Shown one piece after another: positions 25,337-34,443 of a stretch of DNA of 35,034 nt (the first letter of the stretch is position 1; each line of letters opens with the position of its first letter). The position numbers were made by a program, and so were the translations under genes. Source of the stretch: Trichodesmium sp. MAG_R03 (GTDB lineage Bacteria; Cyanobacteriota; Cyanobacteriia; Cyanobacteriales; Microcoleaceae). The notes under the pieces are model-generated. The model had not been told where the DNA came from and did not search any database. It saw only the letters and a program-made list of their open reading frames with translations. Location: contig JAKQYF010000025.1 of NCBI GenBank assembly GCA_023356535.1, positions 1 to 35,034 of the forward strand, written 5' to 3'.

Positions 25337-25473
25337 TATAGCAATCCTATTTTATTTGTGTCCAAAATCTTACCGCTTTTTGGTATGGGGTTTTGAGGAA
25401 TGTTAAATGGGTAAGAGTTTCGGAGTTTATTTCTAATTTTTGAATTTTCACAACCTATAGGCGGATTGCTATA
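25337..25473 (+). mobile_element. Palindromic MITE family M3, copy 2
   Basis: This 137-bp element has ends TATAGCAATCC and GGATTGCTATA, and internal CTATTTTATTTGTGTCCAAA and ACAACCTATAGGCGG. It is similar to 22095-22232 and to the half-copy at 20837-20895. Confidence 0.72.
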
Positions 25474-25477
25474 TATT

Positions 25478-25541
25478 TGTGTATAAATTTCTTATTTTCC
25501 AGATATTACTACTACAATTAGTGCCATGGCGTAAGTTCTGA
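25478..25541 (+). repeat. Right half of palindromic family P1
   Basis: Contains GTGTATAAATTTCTTATTTT, CTACTACAATTAGTGCC and GGCGTAAGTTCTG, matching the right part of 34283-34372. No left end is present. Confidence 0.5.
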
Positions 25542-25546
25542 CAATA

Positions 25547-25638
25547 ATACCAATTTCATAAAATATTGCTACAATGGTTTTCCCTGCTGGTGGGAATTTA
25601 GAGATTAATACTGTAACGACCTTTTTTGAATTTGGTAT
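25547..25638 (+). mobile_element. TA-flanked MITE, family M2b, copy 1
   Basis: This 92-bp element runs from ATACCAATTTCATAAAATAT to GAATTTGGTAT. It matches 32624-32715 in inverted orientation at 91 of 92 positions. The termini CCAATTTC and GAATTTGG are flanked by TA. From 25639 to secA no further gene is seen. Confidence 0.82.
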
Positions 25639-25986
25639 AAAAACTTACCCATGGCCAACCCATCTAAATTAGAGAAACTTTTGACTTACATATATACAGA
25701 GAAAGGTTTTTGACAGTTCACTAACTTCCTCTTGCAGATTGAGTGGAAAAAGTTTTTATTCTGAACTATACCCCTAAGTTTTTTTGCTCGCAAAACCTAT
25801 CCCTAATCAGGGGGTTTTTATACCCGTAAATTTTTGATAAAATAATTCACACCAATTTTTTAACAACTAAATAGTTCTCAACTGACTAAACTCAGACAAG
25901 AATTATATTTACAAAATAGACAAAAAATGGTGTTATAAATCACTATTTTGACATTTAATTACTGGAATTTAATTTAGATAACAACT

Positions 25987-28797
25987 ATGTTCAAAAAACT
26001 TCTGGGAGACCCTAACGCACGCAAACTCAAGAAATTTCAACCTTGGGTGACAGATCTTAATATTCTTGAAGAAGATATTCAAAAACTTTCAGATGAAGAA
26101 CTAAAGGCCAAAACAGGAGAATTTAGACAAACTCTAGAAAAAGCAAAAAATAAGGATGAAGAAAAAGAAATATTAGAAGAAATTCTACCAGAAGCTTTTG
26201 CAGTGGTTCGAGAAGCAGGAAAACGAGTCCTAGGTATGCGACACTTTGATGTTCAACTCTTGGGAGGCATTATTTTACATCAAGGCCAAATAGCAGAAAT
26301 GAAAACAGGAGAAGGCAAAACTCTTGTGGCTACCTTACCAGCATACTTAAATGCTCTAACAGGTAAAGGTGTCCATATAATTACTGTTAATGACTACCTA
26401 GCGAGACGGGATGCGGAATGGATGGGACAAGTGCATCGGTTTTTGGGTTTAAGTGTAGGGTTAATTCAACAGGGAATGAATCCAGAGGAGCGGAAAAGAA
26501 ATTATGCCTGTGATATTACTTATGCTACTAACAGCGAAGTTGGATTTGACTACTTGCGTGATAATATGGCAACTAGTATGGATGAAGTAGTACAGCGTCC
26601 ATTTAATTTTTGTATTATTGATGAAGTTGACTCAGTATTGGTAGATGAGGCACGAACTCCTTTAATTATTTCTGGGCAGGTAGAAAGACCGAGTGAAAAA
26701 TATATTAAAGCAGCACAAATTGCGGCAGCTTTAAACAAAGAAAAGGAACATTATGAAGTAGATGAAAAAGCAAGAAATGTTTTATTGAGTGATGAGGGTT
26801 TTGCTGAAGCAGAACAATTATTAGGATTACAGGATTTATATAATCCTGAAAATCCTTGGGCGCATTTTGTATTTAACGCTTTGAAAGCAAAAGAATTATT
26901 TATCAAAGATGTTAACTATATTGTGCGGGATGATGAAGTAGTTATTGTTGATGAATTTACTGGTAGGGTAATGCCTGGGCGACGATGGAGTGATGGTCTA
27001 CATCAGGCGATAGAGGCAAAAGAAAGGGTAGATATTCAACCAGAAACCCAAACACTGGCAACTATTACTTATCAGAATTTCTTTCTTCTTTATCCAAAGT
27101 TATCGGGAATGACAGGAACGGCAAAAACAGAAGAAGCAGAATTTGAAAAGATTTATAATTTACAAGTAACAATTATACCTACAAATAAACCAACTGGTAG
27201 ACAAGATTTATCAGACGTGGTTTATAAAACAGAAGAAGGAAAATGGAAGTCTATCGCTCAAGAATGTGCAGAAATGCATGAGAAAGGTCGTCCAGTTTTA
27301 GTAGGTACAACGAGTGTAGAAAAATCAGAGTTACTATCTAGGTTACTAGGTGAACTGAAAATTCCCCACCAACTTCTAAATGCTAAGCCAGAAAATGTGG
27401 AGCGTGAATCAGAAATTATTGCACAAGCAGGTCGTGGTGGTGCAGTAACTATTGCTACGAATATGGCAGGTCGAGGTACAGATATTATTTTGGGTGGAAA
27501 TGCTGAGTACATGGCCAAGTTGAAGCTCAGGGAGTATCTAATGCCTAGAGTTGTGAAACCAGAAGATGATGATGGTTTGGGTATGGTACAGATACCAAGA
27601 GTGAAAAAGCCTAATTTAGCAAAAGGTTTTGACCCCCAGAAAAAGGTGAAGACCTGGAAAGTTTCACCTCAGATATTTCCAGTTAAGTTATCACCACAAA
27701 CAGAGGGAATGTTGAAGTTAGCAGTGAATTTTGCAGTGAAAGAGTGGGGAGAGAGAGCGCTGCCTGAGTTGGTGGTGGAAGATAAGGTGGCGATCGCTGC
27801 GGAAAAAGCTCCTACTCAAGACTTAGTTATTCAACAGTTACGGGAAGTTTATAATTTCATCCGCCAAGAATATGAAAGCTATATAGAGATGGAACATGAC
27901 AAAGTAATAGAATGTGGTGGGTTGCACGTTATTGGTACTGAGCGCCACGAGTCACGGCGAATTGATAATCAGTTGCGGGGAAGAGCGGGGCGACAAGGAG
28001 ACCCGGGTTCGACGAGATTTTTCTTGAGTTTGGAAGATAACTTATTGCGGATTTTTGGTGGTGATCGTGTTGCTGGAATGATGCAGGCGTTTGGGGTTGA
28101 GGAAGATATGCCAATTGAGTCTGGGTTGTTAACTCGTTCTTTGGAAGGTGCCCAGAAGAAGGTGGAAACCTATTATTATGATATGCGGAAGCAGGTGTTT
28201 GAATATGATGAAGTGATGAATAATCAACGTCGAGCAATTTATGCAGAACGCCGACGGGTATTGGAAGGTAGAGATTTGAAGGAACAGGTGATTAAATATG
28301 CGGAGCAAACGATGGATGATATTGCGGAGGCCTATATTAATCCTGAGCTGCCTTCGGAAGAGTGGGAGTTGGATAAGTTGGTAGAGAAGGTGAAGCAGTT
28401 TGTGTATTTGCTAGCAGATTTAACACCGGAGCAATTGTTTGATTTATCGATGGAAGAGATTAAGACTTTTATGCATGAGCAGGTAAGGAATGCTTATGAT
28501 ATTAAGGAAGGACAAGTCAATCAGATTCGTGGTGGTTTGATGCGAGATGCCGAACGTTTCTTTATTTTGCAGCAAATTGATACTTTGTGGCGGGAGCATT
28601 TACAGCAGATGGATGCATTGCGAGAGTCTGTTAGTTTGCGAGGTTATGGACAGAAAGATCCGTTGATTGAGTATAAGAGTGAGGGTTATGAGTTGTTTTT
28701 GGATATGATGACGGATATTCGCCGAAATGTGGTTTATTCTTTGTTCCAATTCCAACCGCAACCTACTGTACAGACTACTGCAGCAGAGACGGTTTAG
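25987..28797 (+). CDS. secA: Preprotein translocase ATPase SecA
   Basis: This 936-residue protein has all SecA domains. The opening [17 protein letters not shown] leads to the first nucleotide-binding fold with MKTGEGKT (about 105-112) and the [19 protein letters not shown] box (about 215-233). The peptide-crosslinking domain follows, then GTTSVEKSE and [15 protein letters not shown] in the second fold, [13 protein letters not shown], and the helical scaffold/wing domain. The C-terminal zinc-binding tail seen in E. coli is absent. It drives export of signal-peptide proteins through SecYEG in plasma and thylakoid membranes, presumably including the plastocyanin and cytochromes here. It is a single gene with its own terminator. 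Confidence 0.97.
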   Translation: MFKKLLGDPNARKLKKFQPWVTDLNILEEDIQKLSDEELKAKTGEFRQTLEKAKNKDEEKEILEEILPEAFAVVREAGKRVLGMRHFDVQLLGGIILHQGQIAEMKTGEGKTLVATLPAYLNALTGKGVHIITVNDYLARRDAEWMGQVHRFLGLSVGLIQQGMNPEERKRNYACDITYATNSEVGFDYLRDNMATSMDEVVQRPFNFCIIDEVDSVLVDEARTPLIISGQVERPSEKYIKAAQIAAALNKEKEHYEVDEKARNVLLSDEGFAEAEQLLGLQDLYNPENPWAHFVFNALKAKELFIKDVNYIVRDDEVVIVDEFTGRVMPGRRWSDGLHQAIEAKERVDIQPETQTLATITYQNFFLLYPKLSGMTGTAKTEEAEFEKIYNLQVTIIPTNKPTGRQDLSDVVYKTEEGKWKSIAQECAEMHEKGRPVLVGTTSVEKSELLSRLLGELKIPHQLLNAKPENVERESEIIAQAGRGGAVTIATNMAGRGTDIILGGNAEYMAKLKLREYLMPRVVKPEDDDGLGMVQIPRVKKPNLAKGFDPQKKVKTWKVSPQIFPVKLSPQTEGMLKLAVNFAVKEWGERALPELVVEDKVAIAAEKAPTQDLVIQQLREVYNFIRQEYESYIEMEHDKVIECGGLHVIGTERHESRRIDNQLRGRAGRQGDPGSTRFFLSLEDNLLRIFGGDRVAGMMQAFGVEEDMPIESGLLTRSLEGAQKKVETYYYDMRKQVFEYDEVMNNQRRAIYAERRRVLEGRDLKEQVIKYAEQTMDDIAEAYINPELPSEEWELDKLVEKVKQFVYLLADLTPEQLFDLSMEEIKTFMHEQVRNAYDIKEGQVNQIRGGLMRDAERFFILQQIDTLWREHLQQMDALRESVSLRGYGQKDPLIEYKSEGYELFLDMMTDIRRNVVYSLFQFQPQPTVQTTAAETV

Positions 28798-28823
28798 TTG
28801 GGGTAAAAATTGAGTATTTTGAG

Positions 28824-28848
28824 TGGAGGTATACCTCCATTTTTTTTA
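28824..28848 (+). terminator. secA intrinsic terminator
   Basis: The palindrome TGGAGGTATACCTCCA is followed by a T-run of about nine bases, starting about 27 bp after the secA stop. Confidence 0.85.
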
Positions 28849-28905
28849 TGTTTAGGTGTGGGATATCATATCCTATCATGTCCGGTAGCATAGTTTGTGC
28901 ATAAA

Positions 28906-28997
28906 CAGGACTTACGCAAATTCACCTTGAAAACGCCATATGTAGGGGCGAATGCCATTCGCCCTCACCCTCGTGTAGTGCCCGTGGGTAAGTCCTG
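28906..28997 (+). repeat. Palindromic family P1 copy with inner GGGCGAATGCCATTCGCCC
   Basis: The ends are CAGGACTTACGCAAA and GGGTAAGTCCTG. A second perfect palindrome-like motif GGGCGAATGCCATTCGCCC sits in the middle (28946-28964). It lies between secA and the lipoxygenase 3' end, which converge. Confidence 0.65.
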
Positions 28998-29150
28998 ATC
29001 AAATTAAGTCATTCTTGGAAGAAACCCTTCTGTCTTCTACCTTCTGTCCTCTGCCTTCCTTCCACCAAAGCATAAGTCTTTAGGCGGACATGATATAAAC
29101 CATTGTTAGCAATACTTTTGAGGCTATTGTCACCCCGTGAGGTCAATCAC

Positions 29151-31061
29151 TTAAATATTAATACTCTGGGGAATTTGAGAAGGTAACAAATACCTATACC
29201 CTCGACGGTTCAAATTACGCTTCTCAATGGTCGCTTCAACCTGAGTAAGATTAGCCTGAAACTTCTCCAGTAAAGCTTTCACCCGGGAATCAGTAAAATG
29301 CTTGATCGGATATTCACCCAGTTTTGTGTAATAAACAGACCCCAATAAATACAACATAATAAGTTGCATTTGTGCCTGCTCCAGGGGAGGCAACAAATTG
29401 AGATAGTCTTCCTCGCTAACTTCACCTTGAAGAATTGAACTAGGCAAATAACCAGCTAATGGAACTGCTGGAGCATAAGACATTATATCTTTTTGTGGGA
29501 AGTTAACTGCAGCGTGTTGAGCACTAGCAGTAAAAATAATTAACGTCACAGCATCAATCAAATACTCTAGCGTCTTAATACCTCCATCCTCACCAAAATC
29601 AGGTACACGACCACCATCAAAAGCCATAGCTTCCGCTGCCCAAGCTTGTAGTTGCTCATCTGCTTGAACCTTTTCATCTGAAGTATAATAAATATTCAGA
29701 TAATCTGAAACCCATTGATGAATAGCATCCCAAACCAGCAAAGCATCATCCCGATAAGGATAAACAGGAAGCAAATTAGGATCATCAACCCCACGCTGCT
29801 GCAATTGCTTCGGTAACATAGCTCCATTAAAACCATAACTTTGTAACCCTAATACTGCTAAAACACGAGAGTTATCAATTGTAGATGAAAGTAAACTGTC
29901 AACTGCACCCCTAGAAGCAATTAACATTTCATGAGCACCCTTGTTAATTAATAAAGTACCTTCAAAGTGAGGACGCAATAGCACACTTAAGCAATGTTCT
30001 TGGGGGAGTTGCCGATGGGTAGGTAGAATAAATGCTCCCACAAATAAATGAGTTCTGCCTAAGTGACTTACAGCTTCGTGGAAGTTAGCATCTACTATCT
30101 CTACAACTGTTTTGGCAAATAACCAAGCATACCGAGAAGAGTTGGGAGTCAAGATGGGGTTATCCGCTCCTGGGGTTTGACCACATTGAATAGCTACAGG
30201 ACGTAATTGACGCTTTGGGTCTGAACCTTTTGGCACTGCGAATAAAGCCAGAGGAGCATAAATCTGCTTTTGATGTTGAGGAAAAGTGCCATTAAGAGCG
30301 CCTGCTACAATTTTATAGTCTGCTAGATAGAGTCGCCCTTCTGCTCCTGCTACTTCTAATGAATCATCACTACCCATAACTTCTTGATATTGGGTATTTG
30401 TCACGGGAAAACGTTCGTCAAGAGTTGACACCCGTTCAATCATCAGGGGATTATAGCCTCCTACTCGCATATAGGCGAATACTTCATCTTCCTCGAAGGT
30501 ATTAGCTATGCTTGGTATCCCTCCTTTTTCCGGAAAGAGCTTTTCATAGGCAAAGAGCTTTTCATAATCTTTGAGGCTAGTTGCATGACCTTCTGCTTGT
30601 CCTGCCATTAAAAGTTTTACAGCTCGCTCTAAGATATCACGAAATATTGAGAGGTCATCTTTGTTGATCAGGGAAAACAACAGGTCATCAATTTCGTGAA
30701 AATCTTTGGATACCCCTTCAATCAACAATTGGATCAAAATTTTCCCAATTTTAGCTATGACTCTAATTTTTGTTGATATTTTTTCTTTGGAGATGACTTC
30801 AAAGATATATTTAACTACATCGTCTCTTGTGCCTTGATCACCATGATTTCCTCGGTTTGCAATGAGGGTATTTATAAAAAGAAGACGTATGCTTCCCGCC
30901 AATAAGAAAGACCATTGACTAGAAGGTTGTTCTTGAGGAGGTAACTTATCCACCATTGCTACAGGAGGAATATGTGTATAGTTGTATTGATATTCCTGTC
31001 TAGCTATTTCCAGAGTTTTATTTACCGATGAACTTGTAATATTTTGTAATGAGTTAGTCAT
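29151..31061 (-). CDS. Lipoxygenase
   Basis: This 636-residue protein has the catalytic lipoxygenase domain but no obvious PLAT domain. The iron site is complete: the H-x4-H-x4-H motif in FHEAVSHLGRTHLF (about 333-346), the distal histidine and asparagine in SAQHAAVNFPQ (about 513-523), and a C-terminal isoleucine (IPQSINI end). LPTHRQLPQEHCLSVLLRPHFEGT is also typical of the family. It is predicted to oxygenate polyunsaturated fatty acids to hydroperoxides, leading to oxylipins. The N-terminal 170 residues form a helical extension. It is monocistronic, with a P1 repeat upstream. Confidence 0.88.
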   Translation of the reverse strand: MTNSLQNITSSSVNKTLEIARQEYQYNYTHIPPVAMVDKLPPQEQPSSQWSFLLAGSIRLLFINTLIANRGNHGDQGTRDDVVKYIFEVISKEKISTKIRVIAKIGKILIQLLIEGVSKDFHEIDDLLFSLINKDDLSIFRDILERAVKLLMAGQAEGHATSLKDYEKLFAYEKLFPEKGGIPSIANTFEEDEVFAYMRVGGYNPLMIERVSTLDERFPVTNTQYQEVMGSDDSLEVAGAEGRLYLADYKIVAGALNGTFPQHQKQIYAPLALFAVPKGSDPKRQLRPVAIQCGQTPGADNPILTPNSSRYAWLFAKTVVEIVDANFHEAVSHLGRTHLFVGAFILPTHRQLPQEHCLSVLLRPHFEGTLLINKGAHEMLIASRGAVDSLLSSTIDNSRVLAVLGLQSYGFNGAMLPKQLQQRGVDDPNLLPVYPYRDDALLVWDAIHQWVSDYLNIYYTSDEKVQADEQLQAWAAEAMAFDGGRVPDFGEDGGIKTLEYLIDAVTLIIFTASAQHAAVNFPQKDIMSYAPAVPLAGYLPSSILQGEVSEEDYLNLLPPLEQAQMQLIMLYLLGSVYYTKLGEYPIKHFTDSRVKALLEKFQANLTQVEATIEKRNLNRRGYRYLLPSQIPQSINI

Positions 31062-31091
31062 ATTCAGTAATTTCCTTGAACTAGAAACTAT

Positions 31092-31183
31092 CAGGACTTA
31101 CGCAAAATATGAAAATATACACCATCTTTAGGGGTTAACGCCCGTTAAACCCTACTAGATATAGTGTTTATGCGTAAGTCCTG
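31092..31183 (+). repeat. Palindromic family P1 copy
   Basis: CAGGACTTACGCAAAATATG at the left and ATGCGTAAGTCCTG at the right are inverted repeats. The interior contains GGGGTTAACGCCCGTTAAACCC, itself a hairpin. It lies immediately upstream of the lipoxygenase gene. Confidence 0.68.
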
Positions 31184-31266
31184 ACTATGTACAGTTTATC
31201 AAAAAAGAAGTTAGGAGTTAGGACTTGCGAGGAAATAAAGGTTCTATTTGCTAGAAGACTACTTAG

Positions 31267-31345
31267 TTGACATCCTTTTCGGCCTGAAGGCATGGAGATT
31301 ATGACCGAACCTTAGCTCCTTGGGGTTGACCCTTGGCTACTCCTT
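31267..31345 (-). repeat. IS608-like right-end fragment
   Basis: TTGACATCCTTTTCGGCCTG resembles the right end TTGACATCCTCCCCGGCCTA of 11716 onward. Further weak similarity runs to GGGGTTGACCC. No left end is found nearby. Confidence 0.5.
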
Positions 31346-31373
31346 TATAATTCTAACTCCTAGATTAATCACA

Positions 31374-31463
31374 CAGGACATATGCAACGGCACTAATTGT
31401 AGTAGCAATATCTTGAAAAAGACGAATTTATGACCCATATATAGTGGTACTGCGTAAGTCCTG
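31374..31463 (-). repeat. Palindromic family P1 copy, P1b type
   Basis: This 90-bp copy is inverted and highly similar to 34283-34372. It shares TAATTGTAGTRGCAATATC, TGAAAAAGAC and TGCGTAAGTCCTG. It ends 6 bp before the mtnP stop codon, so it may affect the end of that transcript. Confidence 0.68.
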
Positions 31464-31469
31464 TCACAA

Positions 31470-32342
31470 TTAAATATATTTCTGCAATAATAATTTGAAC
31501 TTTTCCTTAGTTGTATCAGGTACTCTATTCAAAGGAGTCAAAATACAATTTTTCAAAGCTGAATGAGAATCAGAAACAAACTGATTTTTACTCAATCTCT
31601 GCACAGTTTCTTGAATAACTTTTTGGGCATTCACTACATTCTTGTTTAAATTATTCACCACCATTTCTACAGTTACACTATCATGTTCTTCATGCCAACA
31701 ATCATAATCTGTAGACAAAGCTAGAGTTGCATAAGCTATTTCGGCTTCTCTTGCTAATTTGGCTTCTGGCAAGTTTGTCATCCCAATGACTGTTGCACCC
31801 CAACTGCGATATAAATTTGACTCCGCTTTAGTAGAAAAAGCAGGCCCTTCCATACATAAATAAGTACCACTACGATGCACATTTGCATTTTTTAAGTTTA
31901 AACTTTCCGCAGCATCGGCTAGTATTTTTGCTAGTTTAGGACAAGTAGGATTTTCAAAAGTAATGTGTGCTACTATTCCTTCCCCGAAAAAAGTAGATAT
32001 CCGACCTTTTGTCCGGTCAATAAACTGGTCTACTACTAATAGATCTAGTGGTTTGACTTCTTCTTTAAGAGAACCAACTGCAGAAGCAGAGATTAAATAT
32101 TCCACACCTAAACGTTTCATACCATAGATATTAGCACGAAATGGTAATTCAGATGGTAATAAAGTATGGTTACGATTGTGCCTAGGTAGAAATGCTACCC
32201 GTTCTCCTTCTAAACTACCAACAATAAAAGCATCAGAGGGAGAGCCAAAAGGTGTATTTAGGCTGATTTCTTCTACGTCTTTGAGTGCCTCCATTTTGTA
32301 TAGACCACTACCACCAATAATGCCAATCTTTACTTCGCTCAT
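31470..32342 (-). CDS. mtnP: S-methyl-5'-thioadenosine phosphorylase
   Basis: This 290-residue protein of the PNP/MTAP family has [15 protein letters not shown] (about 6-20), [30 protein letters not shown], the phosphate/ribose site [13 protein letters not shown] (about 163-175) and [15 protein letters not shown] with ALSTDYDCW (about 188-216). It cleaves methylthioadenosine to adenine and methylthioribose-1-phosphate in methionine salvage. It is cytoplasmic. The start at 32342 matches the family. No partner salvage genes are adjacent. Confidence 0.92.
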   Translation of the reverse strand: MSEVKIGIIGGSGLYKMEALKDVEEISLNTPFGSPSDAFIVGSLEGERVAFLPRHNRNHTLLPSELPFRANIYGMKRLGVEYLISASAVGSLKEEVKPLDLLVVDQFIDRTKGRISTFFGEGIVAHITFENPTCPKLAKILADAAESLNLKNANVHRSGTYLCMEGPAFSTKAESNLYRSWGATVIGMTNLPEAKLAREAEIAYATLALSTDYDCWHEEHDSVTVEMVVNNLNKNVVNAQKVIQETVQRLSKNQFVSDSHSALKNCILTPLNRVPDTTKEKFKLLLQKYI

Positions 32343-32586
32343 GCTTTTTTTACTTTATATTCCTACTACCTAATATTTTATCAGATATAGGCTTGTATTA
32401 TTTCACGTCAACTTAACTTTTGAGTAATACAGTAGATTTTGGGCAAATGATGTATAGGGTAAATGCTGAAACTTTTGTCATGCACACATCTTGTCCGCGT
32501 GGGTGTACCTAATAACAACAGAAAGGGGTTTATTACAGCAGTTTTCATTAACATAGAATAGAGAAATTTCAACTGAAAAGCAGAAG

Positions 32587-32622
32587 CCAAAAGTCAAAAG
32601 TCAAAAATTAAAAGTCAAAAGT
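32587..32622 (+). repeat. AAAAGTC heptamer tract
   Basis: Repeats of AAAAGTC, with one AAAAATT variant, run directly up to an M2b MITE. They resemble short tandem heptamers of filamentous cyanobacteria. The region 32343-32586 shows nothing else recognisable. Confidence 0.65.
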
Positions 32623-32623
32623 T

Positions 32624-32715
32624 ATACCAAATTCAAAAAAGGTCGTTACAGTATTAATCTCTAAATTCCCACCAGCAGGGAAAGCCATTGTAGCAATATT
32701 TTATGAAATTGGTAT
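32624..32715 (-). mobile_element. TA-flanked MITE, family M2b, copy 2
   Basis: This 92-bp element is the inverted counterpart of 25547-25638, with a single difference (GGGAAAGCC against GGGAAAACC). The near identity shows recent mobilisation or gene conversion. Confidence 0.83.
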
Positions 32716-32768
32716 CAGAAAAAAAATCATAGTGATCATAATCGGCTTAAGCATTTAATATTTGTATT

Positions 32769-33032
32769 TTACTGGAGATTTTCTTGAGTATATAAAGCAC
32801 TATCTGTTACCATTAAACTGTCAAAATTTAACTGATTTTTGAAATCTTTCATGGCTTGCACAAATTGTTTTTGGTCAGATTCATTTCCCGACCCAATTCT
32901 CATCCACAATAGCACATCTCCATCATTTCTACAAATTAGATCCATCATAAATTGTTTTAAATCAGGTTGTTTATCTCTGAAATATCCATAAGTAATTTTG
33001 ATAGTTTTTGGCTCTAAATCTTCTTGGGTTTC
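32769..33032 (-). pseudogene. IS4/IS1634-like transposase fragment
   Basis: A frame without start codon spells EPKTIKITYGYFRDKQPDLKQFMMDLI and then RIGSGNESDQKQFVQAMKDF and FDSLMVTDSALYTQENLQ before a stop at 32769. This is the start of the DDE domain of IS1634/IS4-type transposases, with YGYSKDHRPDLKQ-like and DSALY motifs. Only 87 codons remain and a TAG precedes them. From 33033 to the next gene at 33370 only non-coding DNA is seen. Confidence 0.65.
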
Positions 33033-33369
33033 CTACTCCTGAAAAAGACTTTTTCAGCAAGCCCTAATTAGTGATCAAAAAACTTCCGCCTCTTTCCTCC
33101 TGACTCCTGTAGGGGCATTTCATATCTCACAGCGTTAACAAAGTATGCGCAAGCAAAACGGCCGTTCGTCCCTACTTCTCTCTAATTTATTTATACCTAT
33201 TCAATCGGATATGATATGATGTACCTTTTTTGCTCTGACATAAAGATTTTTGAGCTTTTCTAAGTATATCTAAATATAGTTTAATTCTCCCGCCGCTCCC
33301 CTGCGGAAGAGCGCGGATCTGCAACCAAAGTTAAGATAAAAATTTTTTCTTTTGTTGTTGGCAAATTAT

Positions 33370-34212
33370 CTAGTTTGACCCTAACAGCCAAAAACCACTA
33401 TAAGTCATTCCAGAATCATCAGGTTGCACTAACAAAAAATGTAGCCCCTGACTCTGCTGTTTTCTGTGCTCATAAACTTGAGCTGCTCCTGATACTTCTT
33501 TATCTAAAAAAGTAGCAACTACCCACCGATCTACTAACCCCGTCTCTAAAATTAACCCATCAGGATTGCCAGGAATATACTTTAAAAGGTATGGTTGGGC
33601 AGTTTCTAGCCATCTTGCTAATTTCATAGACTGACGACCACCATCTATAACTACTCCTGGTATTGGTACTGTTGAAGATAACCCTAAATTTAGCGGCAAA
33701 AGAAATTCTGGCGCTGCTAAAAAAGGTACGGGGCGTTCAATAATATCATCAATATTGCTAGCAGCTAATGAAGCAAATCTCCAGCGATCGCCCCACAAAT
33801 TGGCAGCTAATGGTAAAGGTGGAGGAACATCCAATAATAAAGGTTCGTAAAATTCACCAGTATATGCTTCCATATCCTGATATTGTTGCACCCTCTCCAG
33901 TAACCATTCTTTTAAAGCAATTGTACGTCTAGTCGGCTCTACTTTCAACCCTAACATTTGACTGGCAGTTTCTATTAACCCCAAGCACTGAGGTCGAAAT
34001 ACTTGAATTATATCTGGTAAATCCTGGTTTTGACCCACTTTTTGCAGTTGTGCCACGAGCCAATTGGTTTGAACTTCTGACTGGGAACATATAGCAATAA
34101 ATTCTAAGCTACGAGTGGGAGTACAAATTAATAATTCCCATAATTGTTGGCCTTGTTTGTCCTGGAGGGGACGACGGTAATAATCTACTTGCCAGATAGT
34201 TGTAGTGTCCAT
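33370..34212 (-). CDS. Tab2-like RNA-binding protein (DUF1092)
   Basis: This 280-residue protein of the Tab2/Atab2 family opens IWQVDYYRRPLQDKQGQQLWELLIC. It contains IQVFRPQCLGLIETAS and PTRRTIALKEWLLER, and ends with GFWLLGS. In algae and plants the homologue binds the psaB 5' leader and promotes photosystem I reaction-centre translation. In cyanobacteria a similar role is likely but not shown. The ATG at 34212 matches the family start (MDTTTIW), and an upstream in-frame ATG at 34230 is less likely. It has no operon partner. Confidence 0.83.
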   Translation of the reverse strand: MDTTTIWQVDYYRRPLQDKQGQQLWELLICTPTRSLEFIAICSQSEVQTNWLVAQLQKVGQNQDLPDIIQVFRPQCLGLIETASQMLGLKVEPTRRTIALKEWLLERVQQYQDMEAYTGEFYEPLLLDVPPPLPLAANLWGDRWRFASLAASNIDDIIERPVPFLAAPEFLLPLNLGLSSTVPIPGVVIDGGRQSMKLARWLETAQPYLLKYIPGNPDGLILETGLVDRWVVATFLDKEVSGAAQVYEHRKQQSQGLHFLLVQPDDSGMTYSGFWLLGSN

Positions 34213-34282
34213 TTTGCAGTCAAAATTCAAATGTCAACAGTCAAAAGTTAGAACGTCAGGACTTACGTAATAGTAACATATA

Positions 34283-34372
34283 CAGGACTTACGCAGTACT
34301 ACTATATATAGTGTATAAATTTGTCTTTTTCAAGATATTGCCACTACAATTATTGCCGTTGCGTAAGTCCTG
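34283..34372 (+). repeat. Palindromic family P1 copy, P1b type
   Basis: CAGGACTTACGCAGTACTAC at the left and TTGCGTAAGTCCTG at the right flank a 90-bp unit, near identical to 31374-31463 inverted. A partial extra left end lies just before it at 34257. Confidence 0.68.
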
Positions 34373-34395
34373 ATATATAGTTTTTTTGTGTTTAT

Positions 34396-34443
34396 CAGGA
34401 CTTACGGAGTAGCGCTATATATGGCGCATGAATTTGTATTTTT
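34396..34443 (+). repeat. Left half of a P1b repeat, cut by an IS1 element
   Basis: CAGGACTTACGGAGTAGC and ATATATGGCGCATGAATTTG match the left half of 34283-34372 up to GTATTTTT. There the sequence switches to GGTAGTGCATCAG, the likely end of the IS1-type element. Confidence 0.55.

Noticed and set aside
32408-32590. 60-codon minus-strand frame
   Set aside because: AT-rich chance frame next to heptamer repeats, with no homology recognised.
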